DNA from: Occidentia massiliensis
GTDB taxonomy: Bacteria; Pseudomonadota; Alphaproteobacteria; Rickettsiales; Rickettsiaceae
Direction of reading: 5' to 3'
Assembly: GCA_000309075.1 (NCBI GenBank)
Contig: CANJ01000026.1
Span: 1 to 64,000 of the forward strand
Length of the DNA stretch: 64,000 bases
Positions 34,651 to 44,448 of this stretch are shown here, in pieces. The position numbers and the translations under genes are program-made. The stretch's first letter is position 1. Each line of letters starts with the position of its first letter. The notes beneath the pieces are model-generated. The model made no database searches. It was not told the origin of the DNA and was given only the letters and a program-made list of their open reading frames with translations.

Positions 34651-35925
34651 CTACCCACTTTTAACAAATAAAAAGTATGAATGCAGAAAAACAAACAATA
34701 ACAAAGCAATAATAATCATTACTTTTCCCCCATATAGAATTAACATAATTTGGTGAGAAGTAGTATTTAATTTACAATCTAAACATACAAATCCATATAT
34801 ATACAATAAATAACTAACGCTAAATAGTCTCAATTGTAGTATAGCAATTTTATTACTTACAAAATATTTCCTGTCAATAATAAAATAACTTACAGTCATA
34901 AAAATCACAACAATACCAGCTACTGTTCCCCAATGAACAACCAAATTAACACTTAAACATGGTACTACCCATCCTATTATATTACTACTCAAAAATAATA
35001 TAATAGAACTAATAAGACCATTATAATAACAATTATTCAAACAAATTTGGTGAGCTATCAACAATTCATAAAACAACATTATAGAAAATATAATTGGTAT
35101 TATAGTACCAAAATATTTCATTTGACTAATATAAAATTGTTGAAATAAAGGATATTCCATATTATATATCAAGTTTCCTAGCAACCCACTAATCCCTAAT
35201 ACAGTGTTTAAAATTAGTATTATATTATAAAAAACAATTTTCTGCTTTATAAAATTAGAATTACAAACCAACTGAAATAAGTTATACCATGCAATCATCA
35301 ATATTTGTGTAAAAGCAAAGTGCATAATATGGCTACCACTCCACAGTAAATTCTCATAAAAAAATAACAAATCTACAGGATATTTCAGAATTATTGCTTT
35401 TAATCCATGATAAGAAAGTGTAAAACTTATAAAAGTAGCCAAAATAAGCATTAATAATGTTATATTAGCAATTTTTTTAGTATTAAATGCAATTATATGA
35501 GTAAAAATTATAGTAACTACAAAACAAGATAGCCCCAGAGTAAAAAACAAATTATTCATTATGGGAATGTAAGAATTCAATACTATTTGTTCTATCTCCC
35601 CAATAGGTGATAGTATAATTAAAATAACTCCTAGCAAATATAATTTCTTAATTATATTAATTATATAATAATATCTTTGTTCTAAATCTTTAATATCAAT
35701 AAAAAAACAATTAGTAAGTAAACATATTATCATCAACAAATTACTATACTCTACAAATGCAGCTTCGAATAAAGCCTTATTTGTAAACAGGTTAATTAAA
35801 AACAATATTTCAGAGAAAAATAATATAATAGCATATGCTGTAGATGCAACAATAACTATTAATCCTAATTTATACCAAAATAAATCATTACTAATTATCA
35901 ATTCTTGCTTATTTTTAAGTTTCAC
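34651..35925 (-). CDS. polytopic membrane protein, heme-copper-oxidase subunit I-like
   Basis: The protein has 424 residues and about 12 hydrophobic helices. Two regions recall cbb3/NorB-type subunit I: ENLLWSGSHIMHFAFTQIL (compare W-x-x-G-H-x-x-x-F) and NLVVHWGTVAGIVVIFMTVSYFIID (compare G-H-x-H-x-x-x-x-G). The His pair H-x-H and the His-His pair expected for heme and CuB ligands are not both present, so a working oxidase is doubtful. No subunit II or c-type cytochrome gene is nearby. It could be an accessory or orphan membrane relative. It shares strand with topA, 63 bp away. Family placement is tentative. Confidence 0.45.
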   Translation of the reverse strand: MKLKNKQELIISNDLFWYKLGLIVIVASTAYAIILFFSEILFLINLFTNKALFEAAFVEYSNLLMIICLLTNCFFIDIKDLEQRYYYIINIIKKLYLLGVILIILSPIGEIEQIVLNSYIPIMNNLFFTLGLSCFVVTIIFTHIIAFNTKKIANITLLMLILATFISFTLSYHGLKAIILKYPVDLLFFYENLLWSGSHIMHFAFTQILMIAWYNLFQLVCNSNFIKQKIVFYNIILILNTVLGISGLLGNLIYNMEYPLFQQFYISQMKYFGTIIPIIFSIMLFYELLIAHQICLNNCYYNGLISSIILFLSSNIIGWVVPCLSVNLVVHWGTVAGIVVIFMTVSYFIIDRKYFVSNKIAILQLRLFSVSYLLYIYGFVCLDCKLNTTSHQIMLILYGGKVMIIIALLLFVFLHSYFLFVKSG

Positions 35926-35988
35926 TTACAATTAAAGACACCTTAATATATTACTAATGTTTAACGATAACAGTAATAATTACGTACA

Positions 35989-38370
35989 TTATTTAGAATT
36001 ATTTTTAATATTACTTGATTTTTTAGAATTATTTAATTTATACGTTAAATTTTTAATTATTTCTTCATAATCATCATACGATAAGTTAAAAGGGTCTTTA
36101 CCTTTAGGAATTGAAATAAATATTCCCTCATACTTCATATAAGGACCATATCTCCCTATTCCTAAAATAACATCTTTGTAACCATTGATATTTAATTTTA
36201 TAATTTTGGGTAATTCTAATAAATTTACAGCAACGTTTAAGTCAACTTTCTCAATTTCATAAATTGAAGGAACTGCTACTCTTTTAGGTTTATTTATTTT
36301 ATCTATTGTATCTTCTCCTAGTTGGACATACCAACCAAACGGTCCTTTTTTTAAATATATTGAATTTTTTAAATTTTCAGAATAACCAAGAAGTCTACTT
36401 TTATTATCCTCTATAGTTTCCATAAGATCATCATCACTTCTAGTTATAGTAGCAACACTACAAGTAAAATTACAATGTGGATAATTTCTACAAGCTAGAA
36501 AGGCCCCATATTTACCTAACCTTAATTCTAATATTCCTACCTTACAAAGCGAGCATATTTTAGGGTTAGTACCATCTTCTCTAGAAGGAAATAAAAAACT
36601 AAACAACGCATTTTCTAGATAAGGTATTATATCTGCAATCTTGTATTTCTCTATTTCCTTAATATTTAAATCAAATTCCTGCCAAAAATTCCGTAATAAA
36701 TCCTTCCAACCTATCTTACCTTTCGCTATATCATCAAGTTTATTCTCAAGGTCAGCAGTAAAATCATATTCCACATATTTTTTAAAAAATAATGTTAAAA
36801 ATGCTGTAACTAATTTTCCCTTATTTTGCGGTATAAAACGTTTTTTTTCCAATACAACATAATCTCGCTCCTGCAGTACAGATATTATGGTTGCATAAGT
36901 TGAAGGCCTACCAATCCCTAACTCTTCAAGAGTTTTTACTAAAGTTGCTTCAGTGTAACGAGGTGGTGGTTCAGTAAAATGTTGCTGAGGTAGTATAGTT
37001 TTAGTTTTCATTACCTCACCTTGACGTAAATTAGGAAGTAACCTTCTACTATCATCTTCATCAATAGCATCATCTTTCCCTTCCTCATAAATTCTATAAA
37101 AACCATCAAATGCTATAGTTGTACCAGTAGCTTTAGCAATGTGTTTCTCGTTTTCAGTTGCAAAATATACTGAGACTTGATCTAAAACCATATTTTCCAT
37201 CTGACATGCTACAGTACGTCTCCAAATCAGATCATATAATTTTAAATAGCTAGGTTCAATTTTTTCCAACAAAAATTCAGGAGTAACCATAATATTAACA
37301 GGCCTTATTGCTTCATGAGCTTCTTGAGCATTTTTTGCTTTTGTTTTAAATTCTCGAGCTTTTCTTGGTAAATAATTGTCACCAAAAGTTTTTTTAATAA
37401 ATTTCCGAGTTTCAGTAACAGCATCTTCAGACAATGTTACACTGTCTGTTCTCATATAAGTAATTAAAGCAGTAGCCTCACCTTCTAAATCTATACCTTC
37501 ATAAAGCTTTTGAGCAATAATCATTGTTTTCTTTGCTGAAAACCCTAATTTTCTAGCTGCTTCCTGCTGCAAATAAGAAGTAGTAAAAGGAGGAGCTGGT
37601 ACCCGCTTTAATTGTTTTTTTTCAATTGTTGCAACAGTAAATTGTTTATTTTTAATAGCTTTAACAATATTTTCTGCTTGTGATTCAGTAGTAACTGAAA
37701 ATTTTTCAAGCTTGTGACCATCAAATTCAATTAATTTAGCTATTACAGTTTTACCATCATTATTTCTCACTATAACTTTAATATCCCAGTACTCTTGAGT
37801 CTTAAAATTTAATATCTCTTCTTCACGTTCATAAATCAGTCTTAACCCTACAGATTGTACTCTCCCTGCTGACTTACATCCTGGCAATTTTTTCCATAAT
37901 AGAGGTGAAAGAGTAAACCCTACTAAATAATCTAAAGATAACCTAGCTTGCTGAGAATAAACCAAGTTCATATCAATATCACGTGAATGTTCAATCGCAT
38001 CATCAATAGCTTTTTGGGTTATCTCATTAAATGCTATTCTTTTAACAAATGGTATAACTCCTATAATAATCTTTCTTGCCTTTAGTACCTCAATAACATG
38101 CCATGCAATTGCTTCCCCTTCCCGGTCAGGGTCTGTTGCTAAATAAATGCATTCTGACTTTTCTGCCAAATCACAGATTCCTGCAACATGATTCTCAGAC
38201 TTTGCATTAATTTCATAATTAATACAAAAATCCTCCTCAGGTAATACCGACCCGTTCCTTGAAGGCAATTCTCTAATATGACCATAGGAAGCTACAACCT
38301 TAAAGTCTGAACCTAAATATTTATTAATTGTCTTAGCTTTCGCAGGAGATTCTACAACTACTAACTTCAT
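35989..38370 (-). CDS. topA: DNA topoisomerase I
   Basis: The protein has 793 residues from the ATG at 38370. The longer frame begins at a TTG at 38385, but the family N-terminus is MKLVVVESPAKAKTINKYLG. The Toprim domain has ATDPDREGEAIAWH; the active-site tyrosine lies in ITYMRTDSVTL (about residue 310). After the core the C-terminus has one clear zinc motif (CSLCKVGILELRLGKYGAFLAC with YPHC) and a GPYMKYEGIFISIPKG repeat, shorter than E. coli TopA. It relaxes negative supercoils. The gene is intact and probably monocistronic. Confidence 0.96.
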   Translation of the reverse strand: MKLVVVESPAKAKTINKYLGSDFKVVASYGHIRELPSRNGSVLPEEDFCINYEINAKSENHVAGICDLAEKSECIYLATDPDREGEAIAWHVIEVLKARKIIIGVIPFVKRIAFNEITQKAIDDAIEHSRDIDMNLVYSQQARLSLDYLVGFTLSPLLWKKLPGCKSAGRVQSVGLRLIYEREEEILNFKTQEYWDIKVIVRNNDGKTVIAKLIEFDGHKLEKFSVTTESQAENIVKAIKNKQFTVATIEKKQLKRVPAPPFTTSYLQQEAARKLGFSAKKTMIIAQKLYEGIDLEGEATALITYMRTDSVTLSEDAVTETRKFIKKTFGDNYLPRKAREFKTKAKNAQEAHEAIRPVNIMVTPEFLLEKIEPSYLKLYDLIWRRTVACQMENMVLDQVSVYFATENEKHIAKATGTTIAFDGFYRIYEEGKDDAIDEDDSRRLLPNLRQGEVMKTKTILPQQHFTEPPPRYTEATLVKTLEELGIGRPSTYATIISVLQERDYVVLEKKRFIPQNKGKLVTAFLTLFFKKYVEYDFTADLENKLDDIAKGKIGWKDLLRNFWQEFDLNIKEIEKYKIADIIPYLENALFSFLFPSREDGTNPKICSLCKVGILELRLGKYGAFLACRNYPHCNFTCSVATITRSDDDLMETIEDNKSRLLGYSENLKNSIYLKKGPFGWYVQLGEDTIDKINKPKRVAVPSIYEIEKVDLNVAVNLLELPKIIKLNINGYKDVILGIGRYGPYMKYEGIFISIPKGKDPFNLSYDDYEEIIKNLTYKLNNSKKSSNIKNNSK

Positions 38371-38912
38371 ACTTTTTGTATCCAAACCATTAATTATAAT
38401 TTTGACAGCTCACAACTTGTGCTTTATTTAGATAATAGATATTCTTAATAGATTTTTTAAGCAAAAAATACAAGAACATCTTATATATAACTAATATAAT
38501 CTATTACAAAAAAACTTATTATTTACAGAAAAAGATTTTAAAATAGGCTTATATACGATAAAGGCATAAACCTTAATATATCTTTTAACATATATCATTC
38601 ACATCACTAAGAGCAGTATAAACAATATTCATATTAATTTGTTTTTTAACAACACATAAGCTAATTATATTATCAATCATTAAACAAATAAAATAATAAA
38701 ACCATCCTTTACTTAAACCAATTATATTACTGTTCTTGTAAAAAGTTAATTAAAAATAAAAAGTTGCTTAGTGAAAAACATAAAAAATATATAGTAAGGT
38801 GAAATAAATTAAGAATTTACTTGACAATAATACAAGTTATTTAATAACTTTATTAAATAATAGTAATTCTTATTATTATTTAGTTAAAAAATTATAATTA
38901 AATGAGAAAGAA
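38371..38912. other. 540-bp intergenic region between topA and the large ankyrin gene
   Basis: This is A/T-rich DNA between divergent genes. A TATAAT is present on the topA strand near 38391-38396 (reverse complement), without a good -35. A promoter and dyad for the ankyrin gene are listed separately (38821-38850). No ORF, tRNA or repeat array was seen in the rest. Confidence 0.45.
38821..38850 (+). promoter_or_regulatory. promoter with overlapping dyad before the large ankyrin gene
   Basis: A perfect -35 box TTGACA lies at 38821-38826. The -10 is unclear (candidates TAATAA or ATAACT at 38842-38849). A perfect inverted repeat AAGTTAT-TTA-ATAACTT (38834-38850) covers the spacer and -10, the usual place of a repressor operator. 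Confidence 0.45.
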
Positions 38913-38915
38913 GTG

Positions 38916-41759
38916 ATGCCCTTAAAAATATATTTAACAGAAGAAGATGAGAAGGAAATTGAAGGACTTAATTTAGAAGAACTAAAATCTCTTTCATATG
39001 ATAATCAACTAACATTTAATCAAACATTAGCTTTAGCTATTTACTACACTAAAAATAATGATAAAGATTCATTAGAAAAGTTAATAACCTATAAAGAAAA
39101 TTTTAAAAATAAATTATTATCAATATATAATAAGAAATATAATTTATGGAAAGTAGCATTTGATCAGTGGGAAAATGAATATAATTTATGGAAAAAAGAA
39201 TCTGATAAAAAATCAGATGATTGCTCTTACAAAGCAAATGAAGATATATTAGAGTATCTAATTAGTATAAAAGCCCATAGCCAGTGGGAAAAAATATATA
39301 AACAAACAGTATTAACACATAATGATATAAAAACACTTGATGCATCAAATATAGACGCACTCAAAGATCAAGTAAAATTATCAAGAGAACATGGTGAACT
39401 AGAGAGCGAAGTATCAATATCTGAACCATCAAAATCATGGGAATTTCTTCTAGATCTTAAACTAGCTATTCATTTTACTAAAGAAAATGATGCAAAAGCA
39501 CTAAAAAATTTAATAATAAACACAAATTTTAAATCGGAGCTGTTAAATATAAATAGCATATCATATAATTTACTTAAAATAGCCCATAAAGCAAATGCTA
39601 AGAAATTAGGTGACCTTTCTTCTATGCATACTTTAATTTCAGATAATAGCGTATTAGATTATCTTATCAGCAAAGGAGCTAGCCTTCCAGACCGAATAAA
39701 GATAGGTAGAAGAACTGCACTAGAACCAGAAAAAGCAAAAAAACTCATACAAGATGAATTAGAACTAGCTGAAAAAACATTTAACGCAGACATAAAATCA
39801 TTGTTACCTGTTCAAGCAAGTAGATTAGCTTTTGAGTTTGTTGCAAGAGAAGATGTAAACAAATTAACAACTCTAATAACTGAAAGAAAAGACCTTAGTA
39901 AAGAACTGCTAAAAGTAAGGTATACTAATGGTAAAACTTTTCTATACGGCAGTACCTTGCTTATGGCAGCAGCTAGTAAAGGCTCTCCTGAGACAGTAAA
40001 CATACTACTTAAGTTAGGAGCTAACCCATTTGATCGCAATCAATATCGAAATGAGGGTGATGGCAATGATGCTGCAATGTTAGTTTGCAATAAACAACTA
40101 AAATCTCACCTAACACCTGAACAGCATGACAATAATGCCCTTGATATATTAAAATCACTACTAGAAAAACGCAAACAAGAGATTAAACAAAATAAATTAT
40201 TGAATAAGTCTGTAATATTTAATGAAAAAGATCTAGATGGAAATACTGTATTTATTGAAGCAGCTCGTTCAGGTTTAATAAAATGTGTAGAGTTTCTTCT
40301 TAAAACAATTAAGGAATATGAATCCAAAAATAGCAATGAATTACTTGAAGAAATACTGTTACATGAAAATAAAAGTGGAGAATCAGCATTAACCATAGCT
40401 TTAAATGCTCCAGCTCAAGATGAAAGCGAATCCATTGATTACTCAATAGCAAATTCTTTGATAGGAGAAATAAGAAACATAGGTTATGTTAAACCTGAAG
40501 TTGTAGCAAAAATTTTTACACATGCAGCAATAAGGTTTATTAAACCCACATCTAAGAAACCTATTATAGGACTTAGTGAAAATACTACTACACTTGCAGA
40601 TGAAGGGCAAAAAATATGGAATAACTTATTAGACTATACACAAAAATTGCTTATACATATTGAGCAGGACAATATGCAATTATTAGTTCAGGATATTTTT
40701 TGTAAGAGTGTAAGTAGTAAAAATACTGAGCCAGGTAATGCATCTTGGATAACAGCAATACGTGAACAAAACCCATATGGCCTTTTTGGATCCAAGGTAT
40801 TTACTGAAAGAGATATAGAATTAATCAAGTTGTTTGCAGCTGCTGGAGCTGATTTATCTCCTTTCTACAAATTTGTTAATGAATTGCCTTCTGTAAGTGC
40901 AGAGAATGCTAAAAATGATTTCTACAGAGAAAGGTGTAGAATCTTGGAAGAACATAAAAAAGAACTACTTAATATTATAGAAGCAAATACTTTCTTAAAA
41001 GATATCACTCCAGATTTTAAAATGGTTGTTCCTGAAGTAAATATGAATAATATAGAATATATAAAATTCTTGACTATTATAGAAATGGCAATGCAAAAAG
41101 TTTGCTTCATGATTCTTAAAAAAGAAGATGAAAATAAAATATCTGATATTCCAAGAGAATTTAAAACCTTAATTGACTTTATTAACAATCATGCTCCTTT
41201 TACTGAAGGTTACCAGCCTACTAGCAGTACTCTTTGTTCTACAATATTAGATAAGCAACTTAAAAAATTCTTTGATCAGGTAAGCTTTACCACAAATGCT
41301 GGACCATATTTATTGATTGAATATATTATTAAATCTGGCATGATAGACCATACATTATCACAAGAAACAACAAGGAAGCTTTTCACTCATATAAAAGAAA
41401 ATATCATAAATAATATGATAATAGATGGAGAAGGCATACGTATATATTTTATTAAGTATAATAATCCAGAAATAGAAAAGACATTTAAAGAAGATATAGA
41501 TAAAATAATAGAATGCATACAACAAGGTGGTGATCTAACAAAATTAGAACTTTCAGAAAATAGTCATATATGGCCATTAAGTGATGAACTTAAAGAACAT
41601 TTAGGACTAGAAGAAAATATGCAAAGTGATACTACTTCTAAAAGTATGGATACCTCTCCTAATGTAGATGATGCTGCTTTTGAAATAAATGTAGTTCCTT
41701 CTAATAATAATTCCACTGATGATACCTACTTAATAGGGGATAATTATGGCAATGTATAA
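38916..41759 (+). CDS. large ankyrin-repeat protein with three N-terminal modules
   Basis: The protein has about 947 residues from the ATG at 38916 (GAGAAAG five bases upstream; GTG at 38913 also possible). Residues about 40-121, 182-256 and 303-371 are three diverged copies of one module: L-A-x-x-x-T-K-x-N-D-x-x-x-L-x-x-L-I, then a K-x-x-L-L-x-I stretch, then L-x-Y-L-I-S-x-x-A. The third ends as a true ankyrin repeat (STLLMAAASKGSPETVNILLKLGANPF). More ankyrin repeats follow (DGNTVFIEAARSGLIKCVEFLL, KLFAAAGADLSPF near 610). The C-terminal third is acidic and helical, ending in a Ser/Thr/Asn-rich tail. There is no signal peptide or membrane segment. It is transcribed alone from its own promoter. 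An effector delivered by the type IV system is an inference from such proteins in the order. Confidence 0.82.
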   Translation: MPLKIYLTEEDEKEIEGLNLEELKSLSYDNQLTFNQTLALAIYYTKNNDKDSLEKLITYKENFKNKLLSIYNKKYNLWKVAFDQWENEYNLWKKESDKKSDDCSYKANEDILEYLISIKAHSQWEKIYKQTVLTHNDIKTLDASNIDALKDQVKLSREHGELESEVSISEPSKSWEFLLDLKLAIHFTKENDAKALKNLIINTNFKSELLNINSISYNLLKIAHKANAKKLGDLSSMHTLISDNSVLDYLISKGASLPDRIKIGRRTALEPEKAKKLIQDELELAEKTFNADIKSLLPVQASRLAFEFVAREDVNKLTTLITERKDLSKELLKVRYTNGKTFLYGSTLLMAAASKGSPETVNILLKLGANPFDRNQYRNEGDGNDAAMLVCNKQLKSHLTPEQHDNNALDILKSLLEKRKQEIKQNKLLNKSVIFNEKDLDGNTVFIEAARSGLIKCVEFLLKTIKEYESKNSNELLEEILLHENKSGESALTIALNAPAQDESESIDYSIANSLIGEIRNIGYVKPEVVAKIFTHAAIRFIKPTSKKPIIGLSENTTTLADEGQKIWNNLLDYTQKLLIHIEQDNMQLLVQDIFCKSVSSKNTEPGNASWITAIREQNPYGLFGSKVFTERDIELIKLFAAAGADLSPFYKFVNELPSVSAENAKNDFYRERCRILEEHKKELLNIIEANTFLKDITPDFKMVVPEVNMNNIEYIKFLTIIEMAMQKVCFMILKKEDENKISDIPREFKTLIDFINNHAPFTEGYQPTSSTLCSTILDKQLKKFFDQVSFTTNAGPYLLIEYIIKSGMIDHTLSQETTRKLFTHIKENIINNMIIDGEGIRIYFIKYNNPEIEKTFKEDIDKIIECIQQGGDLTKLELSENSHIWPLSDELKEHLGLEENMQSDTTSKSMDTSPNVDDAAFEINVVPSNNNSTDDTYLIGDNYGNV

Positions 41760-41787
41760 AAAGAAGTAAAAAAGTACAAGAGAAGAA

Positions 41788-41826
41788 TGTTGAGTTACAG
41801 AATTAATTAAAAAATGTAACTCAACA
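41788..41826 (+). terminator. hairpin after the large ankyrin gene
   Basis: The arms TGTTGAGTTACA (41788-41799) and TGTAACTCAACA (41815-41826) are perfectly complementary over 12 bp with a 15-base loop, 29 bp after the stop. There is no U run directly after, so it may end transcription only in part or protect the mRNA 3' end. Confidence 0.6.
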
Positions 41827-41960
41827 CTGAGAAAATATATTAATTTATGTTTTATCTTAAATAATATATAAGGAGTAAATTATTATTAAAATCAAAGATG
41901 AACCTCTACTAATCTCATGTTTTAATTTTATAAATTAAACGATTTAAAGGGACAGTATAG

Positions 41961-43784
41961 TCATTTAGTCATATAAATTTCTTCAATTTCTTGCCATAAT
42001 TTAAATAATTCCTCAATTTTTTGCTTTAATTGCTCAAATTCATTAGAAAAAGCTAAAAACTTCTCAGGAGCACTATTATAAAGCTCATGGTCATTTAATA
42101 TTTCTTCTAATTCTTTAATACGATTTTCTAGCTGGTCTATGTCTTTAGGTATATTTTCCAGCAATCTCTGATGTTTATAAGACATTTTTTTAGGTGATTG
42201 CACAGACCTCTCCTGGTCTGGTTTTTCATCATTATTTTTTTGAGTCTTTAAATCTATGACTTTTTCTTTTTTATCTATTCGGCGATAATATTTTAAATAA
42301 TCTTGATACCCTCCAATTACATTTACAATATGACCATTTTCCTCAAAAACTAATGTATTAGTTACTAGCCTATCTAAAAAGTCCCGATCATGGCTTACGA
42401 CAATTAATGTTCCAGTGTAATCTGACAATATATCTAATAACATTTCAATAGTGTCCATATCTAGGTCATTAGTAGGCTCATCAAGCACCATAAAGTTACC
42501 TGGCTTGATTAAAGTTTTAGCAAGCAACAACCGACTAGCTTCACCACCAGATAAGGTAGCAACCTTTGTAAATAACAATTTAGGATCAAACATAAAACTT
42601 TTTAGATATGCTCCTACATGCATAACTTTATTCTGTAAAAAAACTTGATCACCACCAGATGGACAAATTACTTGCTGAAGAGTATCGCCAGGATTTAACA
42701 AACTCTTATGTTGATCAAAATATGTCACCTCTAAATTAGTACCACATCTTACCACCCCAATATTAGGTTCTAAATCTTGTACAAGCAACCTTACTAAAGT
42801 AGATTTACCAGTACCATTAGGACCTATTATACCTATTTTATCTCCTTTACTAATACTTATACTAAAATCTTTAATAACAAAATTTTCGTTATATTTAAAA
42901 CTTATATTCTGAGCTTCAATAATAAACTTAGCTTTTTTTACTTCTTGTCCATTAAAACAAGGTTGGACTACTTGTAAAGCTGTTGCCAGTCTATGTGATC
43001 TAGATTTTAATTGCTCACGCATAGCCTTTAAATTAGTAAGTCTTCTCTGATTACGCTTACGTCTTGCTGTTACTCCTTGATGAAGCCACATAGTCTCTGC
43101 ACTTAGCTTCTTTCCTAATTTAATAAGAGCTGCTTCTTCTTGTTTTATAACTTGTTCTTGCCATTGTTCAAAATACTTAAATCCCATTTTAGATTTATAA
43201 AGAACCCCTCTATCTAACCACCAAATTTTATTAGTAATTTTAGATAAAAATTCTCTATCATGGCTAATACAAACAATACTCCCTTTATACGACTTTATAT
43301 AAGTTTCTAACCACTCAATTGCAGCAATATCAAGATGATTTGTTGGTTCATCTAAAAGCAATATCTGAGCATTTACCGCTAAGGCTTTTGCTAGCTGTAC
43401 TCTACGTAACTGCCCACCTGAGAGTTCAGCTAAAGTTTTATTAGGCTGAATTTGCAATTTTTTAATAAAAACATCTGCTTGATAATAATTTTCTTTACTT
43501 TCTACAGATTGGATAATAAAATCATATGTTTTTAGAGATAAATCACATATATTTTCTTGCTTTAAGTAAGAAATTTTAGCAGTAAAATGCTGAAATATTT
43601 CTCCTGTATTTAATTGATAGCCTCCACTTATTACCTTCATTAAGCTAGATTTACCAGAACCGTTTTTACCTATAAGGCAAATTCTATCCCCTGGATATAA
43701 ATAGATGTCCAAATCATTAAAAATTTTTTTATCAGCAAAGGATAAAGAACCACTTTTAATATAATATATTGGTACTAGTGACAT
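41961..43784 (-). CDS. uup: Uup-type ABC-F ATPase
   Basis: The protein has 607 residues with two ABC domains and a C-terminal coiled coil (about 520-607, KMSYKHQRLLENIPKDIDQLENRIKELEEIL), the feature that separates Uup from EttA. First Walker A LIGKNGSGKSSLMKVISG and signature LSGGQLRRVQLAKALA with LLLDEPTNHLD; second Walker A IIGPNGTGKSTLVRLL and signature LSGGEASRLLLAKTL with MVLDEPTNDLD. Uup affects transposon excision and ribosome function in E. coli. It is soluble and cytoplasmic. The gene is intact and first in coordinates of a minus-strand block that continues with rnd, ftsB, cdsA and uppS. Confidence 0.93.
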   Translation of the reverse strand: MSLVPIYYIKSGSLSFADKKIFNDLDIYLYPGDRICLIGKNGSGKSSLMKVISGGYQLNTGEIFQHFTAKISYLKQENICDLSLKTYDFIIQSVESKENYYQADVFIKKLQIQPNKTLAELSGGQLRRVQLAKALAVNAQILLLDEPTNHLDIAAIEWLETYIKSYKGSIVCISHDREFLSKITNKIWWLDRGVLYKSKMGFKYFEQWQEQVIKQEEAALIKLGKKLSAETMWLHQGVTARRKRNQRRLTNLKAMREQLKSRSHRLATALQVVQPCFNGQEVKKAKFIIEAQNISFKYNENFVIKDFSISISKGDKIGIIGPNGTGKSTLVRLLVQDLEPNIGVVRCGTNLEVTYFDQHKSLLNPGDTLQQVICPSGGDQVFLQNKVMHVGAYLKSFMFDPKLLFTKVATLSGGEASRLLLAKTLIKPGNFMVLDEPTNDLDMDTIEMLLDILSDYTGTLIVVSHDRDFLDRLVTNTLVFEENGHIVNVIGGYQDYLKYYRRIDKKEKVIDLKTQKNNDEKPDQERSVQSPKKMSYKHQRLLENIPKDIDQLENRIKELEEILNDHELYNSAPEKFLAFSNEFEQLKQKIEELFKLWQEIEEIYMTK

Positions 43785-43818
43785 TGATTTTACTATCTAT
43801 ATCAATTTACTTTAAATT

Positions 43819-44430
43819 TTAGTGGCTTAAAATATCTATGTCATTCCACCCAATAATATCAAGCTTAGCCCTTACTGGTATAAATTTAAATATTTCTTCT
43901 GCTATAGCTAGTCTATCCTCACGTTTTAACATATCTACTAAAATATCCCTAATCTTATGTAAATATAAAACATCTCTTGCTGCATATTCTTGTTGATCTT
44001 TTATAAGATCTTTCTTTCCCCAATCAGAACTTTGCTGTTGTTTTGAAATCTGTATATCAAGTAACTCTCGGCAGAGATCCTTTAGACCATGAAAATCTGT
44101 ATATGTCCTAACTAACCTTGAAGCAAGATGAGTACAAAATATATTATCTAAAGCGATGTTTAAATAATATTGTATAGAAGCAAGGTCAAACCGTGCAAAA
44201 TGGAAAATTTTCTTCCCCTTATTTTCAAGAAGTAGCTTCTTAAGGTTAGGACAATGATATTTTCTATCTTCAAATTTAACTAAAAAAACTTTCTCATTAC
44301 CATTACTAAACTGTAATAAACATAACCGATCACGAAAATGGTTTAACCCCATTGTTTCAGTATCTATAGCTAAATCACCAGAAATTGTAAAATCATGTGG
44401 TAAATCATTAATAAATATATAAGTTTCTAT
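43819..44430 (-). CDS. rnd: short ribonuclease D-like 3'-5' exonuclease, start codon not canonical
   Basis: The DEDDy exonuclease domain is complete only if translation starts upstream of the first ATG (44352). Upstream in frame lie NDLPHDFTISGDLAIDTETMGLN, which contains the first catalytic pair Asp and Glu (IDTET). From that region the length is about 203 residues, usual for the short alphaproteobacterial RNase D. No ATG, GTG or TTG is in frame there. A good GGAGG (44439-44435) sits four bases before an ATA codon (44430), and ATG-GAG-GCG-TTA-TAG lies in another frame. Either an ATA start is used, or one base is missing. The later motifs (IFHFARFDLASIQYYL, DFHGLKDLCRELL, SDWGKKDL, EYAARDVLYLHKI) are intact. 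It trims tRNA and other RNA 3' ends. Confidence 0.8.
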   Translation of the reverse strand: METYIFINDLPHDFTISGDLAIDTETMGLNHFRDRLCLLQFSNGNEKVFLVKFEDRKYHCPNLKKLLLENKGKKIFHFARFDLASIQYYLNIALDNIFCTHLASRLVRTYTDFHGLKDLCRELLDIQISKQQQSSDWGKKDLIKDQQEYAARDVLYLHKIRDILVDMLKREDRLAIAEEIFKFIPVRAKLDIIGWNDIDILSH

Positions 44431-44448
44431 AACGCCTCCATTTTTAAT

